Shown: in pieces, positions 18,131 to 25,883 of the stretch
Layout of the letters: the number at the start of each line of letters is the position of its first letter
Numbering within the stretch: position 1 is the stretch's first letter
Source of the DNA: Sphingobacterium paludis
GTDB lineage: Bacteria; Bacteroidota; Bacteroidia; Sphingobacteriales; Sphingobacteriaceae
NCBI RefSeq assembly: GCF_004364125.1
Contig: NZ_SNZV01000001.1
Coordinates: forward strand, 62,001-126,000
Direction: 5' to 3'
Length of the DNA stretch: 64,000 nt
The notes under the pieces: generated by a model
Database searches by the model: none
What the model saw: only the letters and a program-made list of their open reading frames with translations
Told to the model about the DNA's origin: nothing
Position numbers and translations under genes: made by a program

Positions 18131-18742
18131 ATGCAGACAATCTTAAAACATATCGTAGGAAATAATGTGCTACACGCACAATGGCTAAACAGCTTGTCTT
18201 TTATGGAAAATATGGGCGCTCGTAAAATATCCGCATGCGAACATCCGACGATGGTTAATATCATCCAGTTGAAACACGCTGCAGAAGAGCACCGACATGC
18301 CTACTATTTAAAAAAGCAATTGGCGAAGTTGAGCGACGGCGTCTGCATGCACTACGAAGATAGGGATCTATTGGCTCCTGTCGCTACCCGGCAGTATCTG
18401 CATCGGTTAGACATGTCTTGTAGTCGTTATGTTAAACGGAATTTTGATATGTCCGGGCCGGATCTTCGTTATGCTTGTTATTTATTCGTTACGCATGCCA
18501 TCGAAGTAAGAGCCGACGCCTTGTACCCGGAATATCAACTGGTGCTGACTGCAGAAAATTCTCGTGTAAACGTTAAATCAATTATTTTGGAAGAGGAGGG
18601 ACATCTGGAAGAGATGGTTGATCAACTCCAACGGTTTGACAGTAACTGGCAGCTGCATGCTGAAGCAGTAGCCAAGATAGAGCATCGATTATTTCAGGAC
18701 TGGATGGGCGCGATAGAAAGAGAGCTTAGCCGGTATGCGTAA
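18131..18742 (+). CDS. Ferritin-like putative diiron protein leading the biotin operon
   Basis: The 203-residue protein is not a family I can name. It shows the ligand pattern of four-helix-bundle diiron carboxylate proteins: Glu26 in helix 1 (SFMENMGAR), Glu53-x-x-His56 (EEHRH), Glu125 (HAIEVRAD) and Glu155-x-x-His158 (EEEGHLEE). The spacings (27, 72 and 30 residues) are close to those of diiron monooxygenases. No signal peptide is present. It overlaps bioF by 8 bp and follows a promoter box, so it belongs to the bio operon, which lacks bioC and a BioH-type esterase. A part in making or releasing the pimeloyl precursor by oxidation is an attractive inference, not shown. Iron storage or an unrelated oxidation remains possible. 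Confidence 0.75.
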   Translation: MQTILKHIVGNNVLHAQWLNSLSFMENMGARKISACEHPTMVNIIQLKHAAEEHRHAYYLKKQLAKLSDGVCMHYEDRDLLAPVATRQYLHRLDMSCSRYVKRNFDMSGPDLRYACYLFVTHAIEVRADALYPEYQLVLTAENSRVNVKSIILEEEGHLEEMVDQLQRFDSNWQLHAEAVAKIEHRLFQDWMGAIERELSRYA

Positions 18743-19847
18743 AATTAGCGAACGCTGGCGCATTCGTTTAGCACAACGAACAGCAGCAGGTACGTTTAGG
18801 CAGCAACGGCAAACGGAGGACGGCGTTGATTTTTATTCCAATGATTATTTAGGACTAGCCAAGTCTACAGCATTTCAGGAGAAGCTGCTGCAGGTAGCGC
18901 GACAGACACCGTCTGTGTTGACTGGAACTTCTGCCTCACGTGTGCTGTACGGACATGATCAGGCCGTCGCTACGGTAGAAAAATTTATTGCGGCTCACCA
19001 TGGCGTAGCGCGTAGTTTATTGCTGGATTCCGGATACCATGCCAATCTGGCCTTGCTTTCTGCTATTGCTCAGCGTGGCGATACCATTTTAATTGATGAG
19101 CTGGTGCACCGATCCGTGCACGACGCTTGCAGGTTGAGTTTTGCTATTACATGGAAATTCAGACATCAGGATCTCGATCATTTGGAAAGACTGCTTTCTA
19201 AAGCTTCGGGAAATACCATTGTGGCTATAGAAAGCTTGTATTCTATGGACGGGGATTTCGCAGCAATTCCGAAGATATGGGCGCTATGCCAACGCTATGG
19301 CGCAGAACTCGTCGTTGATGAGGCACACGCTGTCGGTCTTTTTCCGCGTGGACTGGTGCACGAATATGGTCTGGAAGAAAAAGTATTGGCCACAATAGTG
19401 ACCTATGGCAAAGCTTTCGGACTCAACGGGGCGGCTATTTTAGGAAGCACGCTGCTATGCGACTATCTGGTCAACTATTCATCTCCTCTGTTATATACTA
19501 CCGGTATCAGTCCGTTCAAAGCCTTGAGCATCCACGAAGCCTATTTGTATATGGAGGAACATCCGGAGTTGCGGGAGAGACTGCGTGATAATATAGCTTA
19601 TTATGTAAGCCTGCTACCGATGGACTGTGCTGTACCGCAGAGCCCTATACAGCCTGTTTACTTTCCAAAAATGCATCGGCTGCAGGCGGCCGTTGATGGG
19701 ATGCAGCGCTGTGGTTTAACTGTGTATCCTATTTTTTCACCGACCGTAGCAAAAGGGAAAGAGCGTTTGCGGATATGCATACACGCATTTAATACGCGAA
19801 AAGAAATAGAAAAACTTTGTCAAGAAATCAACACATGGAAATACTAA
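18735..19847 (+). CDS. bioF: 8-amino-7-oxononanoate synthase
   Basis: The 370-residue PLP enzyme of the alpha-oxoamine synthase family condenses pimeloyl-thioester with alanine. Visible motifs are YSNDYLGLA near the N-terminus, DSGYHANLALLSAI, DEAHAVGLFPRGL (PLP-contacting Asp and His) and TYGKAFGLNGA with the catalytic lysine. Length fits BioF rather than longer relatives, and its position among bioD, bioB and bioA settles the assignment against 2-amino-3-ketobutyrate ligase. It overlaps the gene before it by 8 bp and bioD by 13 bp, which suggests translational coupling. Confidence 0.94.
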   Translation: MRKISERWRIRLAQRTAAGTFRQQRQTEDGVDFYSNDYLGLAKSTAFQEKLLQVARQTPSVLTGTSASRVLYGHDQAVATVEKFIAAHHGVARSLLLDSGYHANLALLSAIAQRGDTILIDELVHRSVHDACRLSFAITWKFRHQDLDHLERLLSKASGNTIVAIESLYSMDGDFAAIPKIWALCQRYGAELVVDEAHAVGLFPRGLVHEYGLEEKVLATIVTYGKAFGLNGAAILGSTLLCDYLVNYSSPLLYTTGISPFKALSIHEAYLYMEEHPELRERLRDNIAYYVSLLPMDCAVPQSPIQPVYFPKMHRLQAAVDGMQRCGLTVYPIFSPTVAKGKERLRICIHAFNTRKEIEKLCQEINTWKY

Positions 19848-20461
19848 AAAAATGGTTTGTCACAGGGATCGGTACGGGGATAGGAAAGACCGTTGTTAGT
19901 GCCGTCCTGACCGAATACCTAAAGGCAGACTACTGGAAACCCGTGCAATCTGGGGATCTAAAACAATCCGACAGTATGACCGTAAAAAATCTTGTCAGCT
20001 TTCCCGTTCACATCCATCCAGAACGCTATGGATTACATACGGCTGTTTCGCCACACCAGTCAGCCGAGATGGACAACATAAGCATGCGCGTACGTGATTT
20101 CGAGCTGCCAGATACAGAAAACCACCTTATTGTGGAGGGAGCAGGCGGCTTGTTCGTACCCCTCAATACATCAGAATTTATGATTGATCTGATGGAAAAA
20201 TTAGATCTCGCCCTCGTTGTTGTTGTGCAAGATTATCTAGGCTGTATCAATCATACCATGCTGACCTTACAGGCAGTGTTGCAGCGGAAACTACATGTCG
20301 CGCTCATTGTTTTCAACGGAGACTTTAACCCCTGGACCTATACATTGCTACGGTCGAAAATACCAAGCAATACGCAGGTTGTGCACCTTCCCACCATAGC
20401 ACAAATAAATAAAAAACACATAAAAGCATGTGCTGGTAACATCGCTTTAACCCATGTTTAA
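19835..20461 (+). CDS. bioD: Dethiobiotin synthetase
   Basis: The 208-residue product from ATG 19835 starts [19 protein letters not shown], placing the P-loop at residues 11-19. ATG 19835 is chosen over the upstream in-frame codon at 19817 because it gives the standard short BioD N-terminus. [12 protein letters not shown] is the second BioD signature. It closes the ureido ring of dethiobiotin with ATP and CO2. The gene overlaps the 3' end of bioF. Confidence 0.93.
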   Translation: MEILKKWFVTGIGTGIGKTVVSAVLTEYLKADYWKPVQSGDLKQSDSMTVKNLVSFPVHIHPERYGLHTAVSPHQSAEMDNISMRVRDFELPDTENHLIVEGAGGLFVPLNTSEFMIDLMEKLDLALVVVVQDYLGCINHTMLTLQAVLQRKLHVALIVFNGDFNPWTYTLLRSKIPSNTQVVHLPTIAQINKKHIKACAGNIALTHV

Positions 20462-20484
20462 TCGCTAACCTACAATTAGAAAAA

Positions 20485-21462
20485 ATGAAAGATAACCTGA
20501 AGAGTATACGTCACGACTGGACGAAAGACGAATTGTTGGGCATTTACAATAAGCCGCTGCTCACCTTGGTATTTGAAGCGGCTGCAGTACACCGCCAATG
20601 GCATCCTGCCGAGGAGGTTCAATTGTCGACATTGCTATCCGTCAAAACAGGTGGTTGTCCGGAGGACTGTTCGTATTGCGGCCAAGCTGCGCGCTACCAT
20701 ACGGACATCGAAGTACAGGCGCTACTGCCAACAGCGACCGTTGTTGCCCACGCAAAACGCGCAAAGGATAGCGGATCAACGCGCTTTTGTATGGCTGCAG
20801 CATGGCGCGAAGTGCGCGATAACCGCGATTTTGATCGCATTATTGAGATGGTCAAAGAGGTAAATGCCTTGGGGCTAGAAGTGTGTTGTACATTGGGCAT
20901 GTTAACGGAATCGCAAGCGCGGCGTTTACAAGAAGCAGGCTTGTATGCCTATAACCACAACTTGGATACTTCCGAAGAATACTACGATGAAATCATATCG
21001 ACGCGGACATTTGATAACCGTGTAAAAACAATTACGAACGTTAGAAATGCGGGCATCACGGTATGTTCTGGTGGCATTATCGGTCTCGGCGAATCGAAAA
21101 CAGATCGCATCGCTATGTTGTGCACATTGGCTTCCATGGAAAAACATCCGGAGTCTGTACCCATCAATGCCTTGGCGCGCGTCAAGGGTACGCCCCTTGA
21201 AAATAATCCGAAAGTAGACATCTGGGATATGGTGCGCATGATCGCGACTGCCCGGATCGCTATGCCGGCATCGATGGTTAGGCTTAGTGCTGGACGCTTA
21301 GAAATGGATGAGGTGGAACAAGCTTGGTGTTTTATGGCTGGCGCAAATTCTATTTTCACTGGTGAACGGGAGCGGCTATTGGTCACGCCTAATCCGTCCA
21401 TTTCTGATGATTTGGATATGCTAGCAAGGTTAGGGCTAAAACCGATGGGAAAGGGATGGTAG
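20485..21462 (+). CDS. bioB: Biotin synthase
   Basis: The 325-residue radical-SAM enzyme has the CxxxCxxC motif at Cys58, Cys62 and Cys65 (CPEDCSYC). Conserved cysteines in VCCTLGM and [11 protein letters not shown] and the Arg in MVRLSAGR are ligands of the auxiliary 2Fe-2S cluster in known BioB. It inserts sulfur into dethiobiotin. It starts 23 bp after bioD, and its stop overlaps the bioA start by 7 bp. Confidence 0.97.
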   Translation: MKDNLKSIRHDWTKDELLGIYNKPLLTLVFEAAAVHRQWHPAEEVQLSTLLSVKTGGCPEDCSYCGQAARYHTDIEVQALLPTATVVAHAKRAKDSGSTRFCMAAAWREVRDNRDFDRIIEMVKEVNALGLEVCCTLGMLTESQARRLQEAGLYAYNHNLDTSEEYYDEIISTRTFDNRVKTITNVRNAGITVCSGGIIGLGESKTDRIAMLCTLASMEKHPESVPINALARVKGTPLENNPKVDIWDMVRMIATARIAMPASMVRLSAGRLEMDEVEQAWCFMAGANSIFTGERERLLVTPNPSISDDLDMLARLGLKPMGKGW

Positions 21463-22742
21463 ATGCTCAACAAGACTGGATAGCGCGCGATCACGCGGTG
21501 AACTGGCACCCTTATACCCAGATGAAAACAGCAACGGTGATTCCTATCGTTAAGGGAGAAGGTGCTTACGTATACGATGCCGATGGTAAGCGGTATATTG
21601 ATGCGGTTTCCTCTTGGTGGGTAACACTGCACGGTCATGCTCATCCCTACATCGCAGAGCGCGTTAGCAAGCAGCTTTACCAGTTGGAACAGGTCATTTT
21701 TGCAGGTTTTACGCATCCACCAGCTATTGCACTCTCCGAGCGCTTGCTTCAACTTTTGCCCTCCCGGCAGGCCAAAGCATTCTACTCGGACAACGGATCC
21801 ACAGCTGTTGAGGTCGCTTTAAAGATGGCGGTGCAATATGCTTACAACCTAGGACAGCCCAAAAATAAGATCTTGGCTTTTCGAAACGGTTACCATGGCG
21901 ATACCTTTGGCGCGATGTCTGTTAGTGCGCGCGGGCGATGGACCGCACCGTTCCATGATCTGTTATTTGAAACCATTTTTATCGATGTGCCCAACCAAGA
22001 TAATATCGAAGCGCTTAAACATATCGTGGATCAACACCAACAGCAGTTAGCGTGTTTCCTCTATGAGCCATTGGTTCAAGGTGCAGGCGGCATGCTCATG
22101 CACGAGGCATCCTACCTTTCATCATTGATGGCGCATTGTCGTGCCTGCAACGTCTTGTTAATTCAAGACGAGGTCTTTGTAGGGTTTGGCCGTACGGGCA
22201 CCCTGTTCGCTGCGAACCAACTCGCGGAACAGCCGGATATGATGTGCTTCTCCAAAGGATTGACTGGCGGTACCATGCCTTTAGGTCTCACAACCTGTAC
22301 ACAGAAGATTTACGACGTCTTCTACCATGACGAAAAATCACGCGCCCTGTTTCACGGACATTCATTTACAGCCAACCCTCTTGCATGTACGGCTGCTTTG
22401 GCTAGCTTAGATCTATTACTACTGGAGAGTACCCAGCAGAACATTCAAAAAATCAGTCAGCTGCACCATGAGTTTGTAGCGACGGTACGGGAACATCGGC
22501 AGGTGAGGCAGGTACGATCTTGCGGGACGATCTTGGCCATAGAATGGGAAATTGGTCAGGAGTCATCATACTTTAGTGATTTACAACAGCGTCTTTACGT
22601 CTTTTTTTTGGAGCATGGCATACTGTTGCGTCCGTTAGGGAATACGGTATATCTTGTTCCGCCCTACAGCATTTCCGAAGAAGATTTAAGGTATATATAT
22701 GCCTGCATCATCGAAGCACTGAAGGAGTTTCAATCTACTTAG
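21456..22742 (+). CDS. bioA: Adenosylmethionine-8-amino-7-oxononanoate aminotransferase
   Basis: The 428-residue PLP enzyme has the BioA features HPYTQM near the N-terminus (substrate-pocket Tyr), [22 protein letters not shown] and [14 protein letters not shown] with the catalytic lysine. It converts KAPA to DAPA using SAM as amino donor. It is the last gene of the operon; a hairpin terminator follows at 22855-22888. Confidence 0.95.
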   Translation: MVDAQQDWIARDHAVNWHPYTQMKTATVIPIVKGEGAYVYDADGKRYIDAVSSWWVTLHGHAHPYIAERVSKQLYQLEQVIFAGFTHPPAIALSERLLQLLPSRQAKAFYSDNGSTAVEVALKMAVQYAYNLGQPKNKILAFRNGYHGDTFGAMSVSARGRWTAPFHDLLFETIFIDVPNQDNIEALKHIVDQHQQQLACFLYEPLVQGAGGMLMHEASYLSSLMAHCRACNVLLIQDEVFVGFGRTGTLFAANQLAEQPDMMCFSKGLTGGTMPLGLTTCTQKIYDVFYHDEKSRALFHGHSFTANPLACTAALASLDLLLLESTQQNIQKISQLHHEFVATVREHRQVRQVRSCGTILAIEWEIGQESSYFSDLQQRLYVFFLEHGILLRPLGNTVYLVPPYSISEEDLRYIYACIIEALKEFQST

Positions 22743-22854
22743 CAATATACCTGTTTTCAGGGATAGGAGGGCGCTGTGCTATCTGTTATTTTTGTTTCGC
22801 CTATTTTTTACAAGCGGAAAACTTAGTAGAGAGACGGCTATAGTAGTTCGTGCC

Positions 22855-22888
22855 AAACCCTAAACGCTAGCCTTAGTGTTTAGGGTTT
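22855..22888. terminator. Hairpin terminator between bioA and the kinase remnant
   Basis: A perfect 11-bp stem (AAACCCTAAAC / GTTTAGGGTTT) with a 12-nt loop lies between the convergent bioA and histidine-kinase fragment. The T runs on either side are short, so it may work weakly in both directions. Confidence 0.6.
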
Positions 22889-22891
22889 ATC

Positions 22892-23173
22892 TTAAACAAT
22901 CGGCAACTCAATTTCGACTGTGGTTCCAAGCCCCAGCGACGATTGCAGGTCCATGCGACCTTTGAGAAAATCGACCCGCGATTGGATGTTCAGTAAACCA
23001 GCCGACTTTTTTGATTGTGCTTGCTTTTTGTCGAAGCCACGACCATTGTCTTCTACAGTCAGTGTCAGGGTATGCTGTTCTTGCGCAAGTTGTATCAAAA
23101 TTTGATCCGCCTGTGCATGCTTTATGGCATTATTCACAAGCTCTTGGATGATTCTATAAACGATTAACTGCTG
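22892..23173 (-). pseudogene. C-terminal remnant of a sensor histidine kinase
   Basis: Only the ATPase end of a two-component kinase remains. The frame reads YRIIQELVNNAIKHA (N-box), DNGRGFD (G1-type box), AGLLNIQSRV and GLGTTVEIELP, as in NarX/DegS-like kinases. Just upstream of the N-box the frame meets a TAG (23174-23176), and no sensor, dimerisation or His-box segment is found further up. No response regulator gene is adjacent. It is most likely a decayed gene rather than a functional short protein. Confidence 0.8.
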
Positions 23174-23365
23174 CTATTGCGGATACGGAGGGATAGTATC
23201 TTTGCCGCGATTGCCTTAGGGTGCCCTGTATGTTATCTGTATTACCCAACCACATACGAGCGTTGATTCTCTACGGAAGCCCCTGTCAGCTATCTTTATA
23301 TCGTCATTTTTTTACTATTTCTTAAAGAAGCTTTTTTTTAGATGCTTTCGTCAGTATTTTTGGTC

Positions 23366-24145
23366 ATGGAAAGAATAGAAGCTGTCAACGAATTTATCGC
23401 TGAGGAGCGTAATGCACTTTTGCAACATCCCTTGTACCGAAAAATCAACAATATCCGTGATTTGCAAAAATTTACGGAAGGGCATGTGTATGCCGTATGG
23501 GATTTTATGTCGCTTTTAAAAGCGCTACAGATCAAACTAACATGTGTAGAGGTTCCTTGGTTTGCTAGTGCGCTGCCTTCCACGCGGTACCTGATCAATG
23601 AGATTGTGCTAGCGGAAGAATCCGATGAATACATTGACGGCAGGCGTCTAAGCCATTTTGAGATGTATTTAGATGCCATGTCTGGATTAGGGGCGAAGAC
23701 CGATTTGATGCTGCAGCTCGAAGAAGATCTTCGAAATCATAAGCCCTTGATGAGCGCGATTGCTGATTTGTCTATCGATGAGCGAATCAAAGATTTTTTG
23801 CGCTTTACCTTTATGACTATTGAAGGCGGAGAAGCGCATCGCATCGCTTCGGCATTTACATTCGGGCGTGAGGACTTAATACCTGACATGTTTACCTCCC
23901 TCCTAAAAGGTATCCAAGAGGGATCACCCGATGCCGATCTAAGTAAACTGATCTATTACTTCCAGAGACATATCGAGCTGGATGGCGATGAACATGGCCC
24001 GCTCGCGATGCAGATGATTGCGGAGCTAGGCGGCAACGACGCGCAGAAGTGGGCAGAGATGCAGGAAACAGCAAAAGAAGCGCTGCGGAAGCGAATAGCA
24101 TTATGGGATGCTATAGAAGAAGGATTGACGAAAAACGAAGAGTAG
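23366..24145 (+). CDS. DUF3050 protein (heme-oxygenase-like fold, possible metalloprotein)
   Basis: The 259-residue protein matches DUF3050: FTEGHVYAVWDFM, INEIVLAEESDE, SHFEMYLDAM, GGEAHRIASAFTFGRE and HIELDGDEHGPLAM. These His/Glu/Asp-rich helices resemble the arrangement of heme-oxygenase-like diiron oxygenases, a relation known for neighbouring families and inferred here. Function is unknown. ATG 23366 (MERIEAVNEFIA) is preferred, with ATG 23342 an alternative. It stands alone behind the kinase remnant and ends at a bidirectional terminator. Confidence 0.8.
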   Translation: MERIEAVNEFIAEERNALLQHPLYRKINNIRDLQKFTEGHVYAVWDFMSLLKALQIKLTCVEVPWFASALPSTRYLINEIVLAEESDEYIDGRRLSHFEMYLDAMSGLGAKTDLMLQLEEDLRNHKPLMSAIADLSIDERIKDFLRFTFMTIEGGEAHRIASAFTFGREDLIPDMFTSLLKGIQEGSPDADLSKLIYYFQRHIELDGDEHGPLAMQMIAELGGNDAQKWAEMQETAKEALRKRIALWDAIEEGLTKNEE

Positions 24146-24191
24146 GGGCTTACGGTCAGTTATTAAGATTGCCCGCATCTTTGTCAAACAA

Positions 24192-24222
24192 AAAAGGCCA
24201 CCTCTATCGAAGGTGGCCTTTT
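24192..24222. terminator. Bidirectional rho-independent terminator
   Basis: A 12-bp perfect stem (AAAAGGCCACCT / AGGTGGCCTTTT) with a 7-nt loop is flanked by A and T runs. It separates the convergent DUF3050 and ompH genes and can serve both. Confidence 0.88.
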
Positions 24223-24242
24223 TTATTGTTGATAAATTTTTA

Positions 24243-24818
24243 TTATCTAGCTGGCGGTACTGCTGGTGTAGCAGGCGTTGCATTTGCCGCAATACCCAGT
24301 TTAGAGCGCACGTCAGCTGAAATGTCTTCGCCACCTTGGAAGTACAACACGTTCCCGTTTGATGTATCCAAAACGTATGCGTAGCCTTTTTCTTTCGCTA
24401 CGGTATTGATAGCGTTCATTACTTTAGTCTGTATAGGAGTAAGTAACTCTTGTTGTTTTTTACCTAAGTCCTCTTGGGCAACGCGCTGAACTTCTTGGAT
24501 GCGCTGTTCCATGTTTTGAAGATCTTGACCGATCGTTTGCAATTCAGCATCAACAGCTGCTTTGTTTGCTTCGCTACGGTTTCTCAACTTTTCGTTAGCA
24601 TCCGTTTGTTTTTTCTGAAACTCCTCATACATCCCTTGCAGCTCCTTTGTCTTGGTATCGTTTAAGGTTCTTAACTGTTCGTTCGCCGTTTTAAACTCAG
24701 CCGTCATTTGGAATATCTCATCCGCATTCACATGACCAATTTTTTGCTGCGCGCTAACATATTGCGTGCCTAAGGAAATCACCGCCACTAAAGCTACACT
24801 TCTAAATAAATTTTTCAT
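24243..24818 (-). CDS. OmpH/Skp-family periplasmic chaperone (second copy)
   Basis: From ATG 24818 the 191-residue protein has a signal peptide (MKNLFRSVALVAVISLGTQ...) followed by KIGHVNADEIF, the OmpH strand, then a long charged coiled-coil (about residues 45-125) and a C-terminal KGYAYVLDTSNGNVLYF segment. Skp-like trimers hold unfolded outer-membrane proteins in the periplasm. The longer frame from 24863 would put residues in front of the signal peptide. The C-terminus is Ala/Pro rich. It is the last gene of the bamA-ompH-ompH series. Confidence 0.9.
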   Translation of the reverse strand: MKNLFRSVALVAVISLGTQYVSAQQKIGHVNADEIFQMTAEFKTANEQLRTLNDTKTKELQGMYEEFQKKQTDANEKLRNRSEANKAAVDAELQTIGQDLQNMEQRIQEVQRVAQEDLGKKQQELLTPIQTKVMNAINTVAKEKGYAYVLDTSNGNVLYFQGGEDISADVRSKLGIAANATPATPAVPPAR

Positions 24819-24923
24819 TCTTTCCATTTTAATCTGTTGTGCCACGTTTGCATGACACGGCATTTGTTTTTTATCTGTCGTTAATAATCTATTTTAAATT
24901 TTATCCAAGTATAAACAAAAAAA

Positions 24924-25457
24924 TTAATTTACCAAGCTTGGATCAGCCTTAAAGCCTAATTTTGTAATGATATCGTTGCTCTTGTCCAATTTTGGATTCG
25001 CATAGATAAATGTTACTTCGCTTCCTTTGTCTAAAATAAGGTCGAGCCCCTGTGCGTTCGCTACATCTTGTATAGCTTTTGCAACTTTATCCTGAACAGG
25101 TTTTACAAGTCGCATACGCTCTTTGTAAAGGTCGCCCTCAAACCCAAATTTCTGACGTTGAAACTCTTTTACCTGCTTTTCCTTGTTCACGATTTCATCC
25201 TCGCGGCGTCGACGCATATCTTCGTTAAGAAGTACTTGGTCATTTTGGTAGGCTTTATAAAGTTTCTCGATCTCTCCATACTGCTTGTCAACCTCTGTTT
25301 GCCAGTTCGTCGATAAATCATCCAGCTGCTTTTGTGCAGATACGTACTCAGGGATATGTCGTAAAATATATTCAGAATCCACATAAGCCACGCGTTGAGC
25401 AACCGCTGCGCCAAATGATAACGCGATGAAGGCAAGGGTAAAGACTATTTTTTTCAT
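24924..25457 (-). CDS. OmpH/Skp-family periplasmic chaperone (first copy)
   Basis: The 177-residue protein starts MKKIVFTLAFIALSFGAAVA (signal peptide), then RVAYVDSEYILRHIPEY, a coiled-coil rich in Lys, Glu and Gln, and LDLILDKGSEVTFIY near the end. It is a paralogue of the next gene and of typical Skp length. It probably escorts beta-barrel precursors to BamA, encoded just upstream. Confidence 0.92.
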   Translation of the reverse strand: MKKIVFTLAFIALSFGAAVAQRVAYVDSEYILRHIPEYVSAQKQLDDLSTNWQTEVDKQYGEIEKLYKAYQNDQVLLNEDMRRRREDEIVNKEKQVKEFQRQKFGFEGDLYKERMRLVKPVQDKVAKAIQDVANAQGLDLILDKGSEVTFIYANPKLDKSNDIITKLGFKADPSLVN

Positions 25458-25815
25458 ATATGTTTTGTTTTCGTAAGTTTAACGCTTCTATCTGCTTTGT
25501 AATTTCGTACGCTCCCCGCTAGGTGGTTACATCGGCATGCCAGGAATAAACGTAATATCATTTCCAAATGCTACTTTTCTGCTTTTAAATCTTATGACAA
25601 TTATGGTTCCAAAAGGTTTAAACACTTGAAATATTTTGCTAACAAATTGAAGCTCTTTCTCTTGACAAAAATAATAAAAAAGGAGCAATTATAAGCCATA
25701 TTTGAACCTTTAACAAAATTTAACGCGACCCAATCTCGCCGTGTAATATGCCTAATTAAGTCCGATCGCAGCCCAATTTTAATACATGGGATGATGAACC
25801 TCGAGCACTATTCAT

Positions 25816-25846
25816 AAAAAAATCCCGCAGCAAGTAGCGCGGGATT
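25816..25846 (-). terminator. Rho-independent terminator after bamA
   Basis: AATCCCGC (25821-25828) pairs with GCGGGATT (25839-25846); on the minus strand a run of seven U follows. The two ompH genes further downstream therefore probably have their own promoter. Confidence 0.8.
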
Positions 25847-25883
25847 CCGATCTGTCTAGCAGACCTTTACATTCGTTTGTCCT

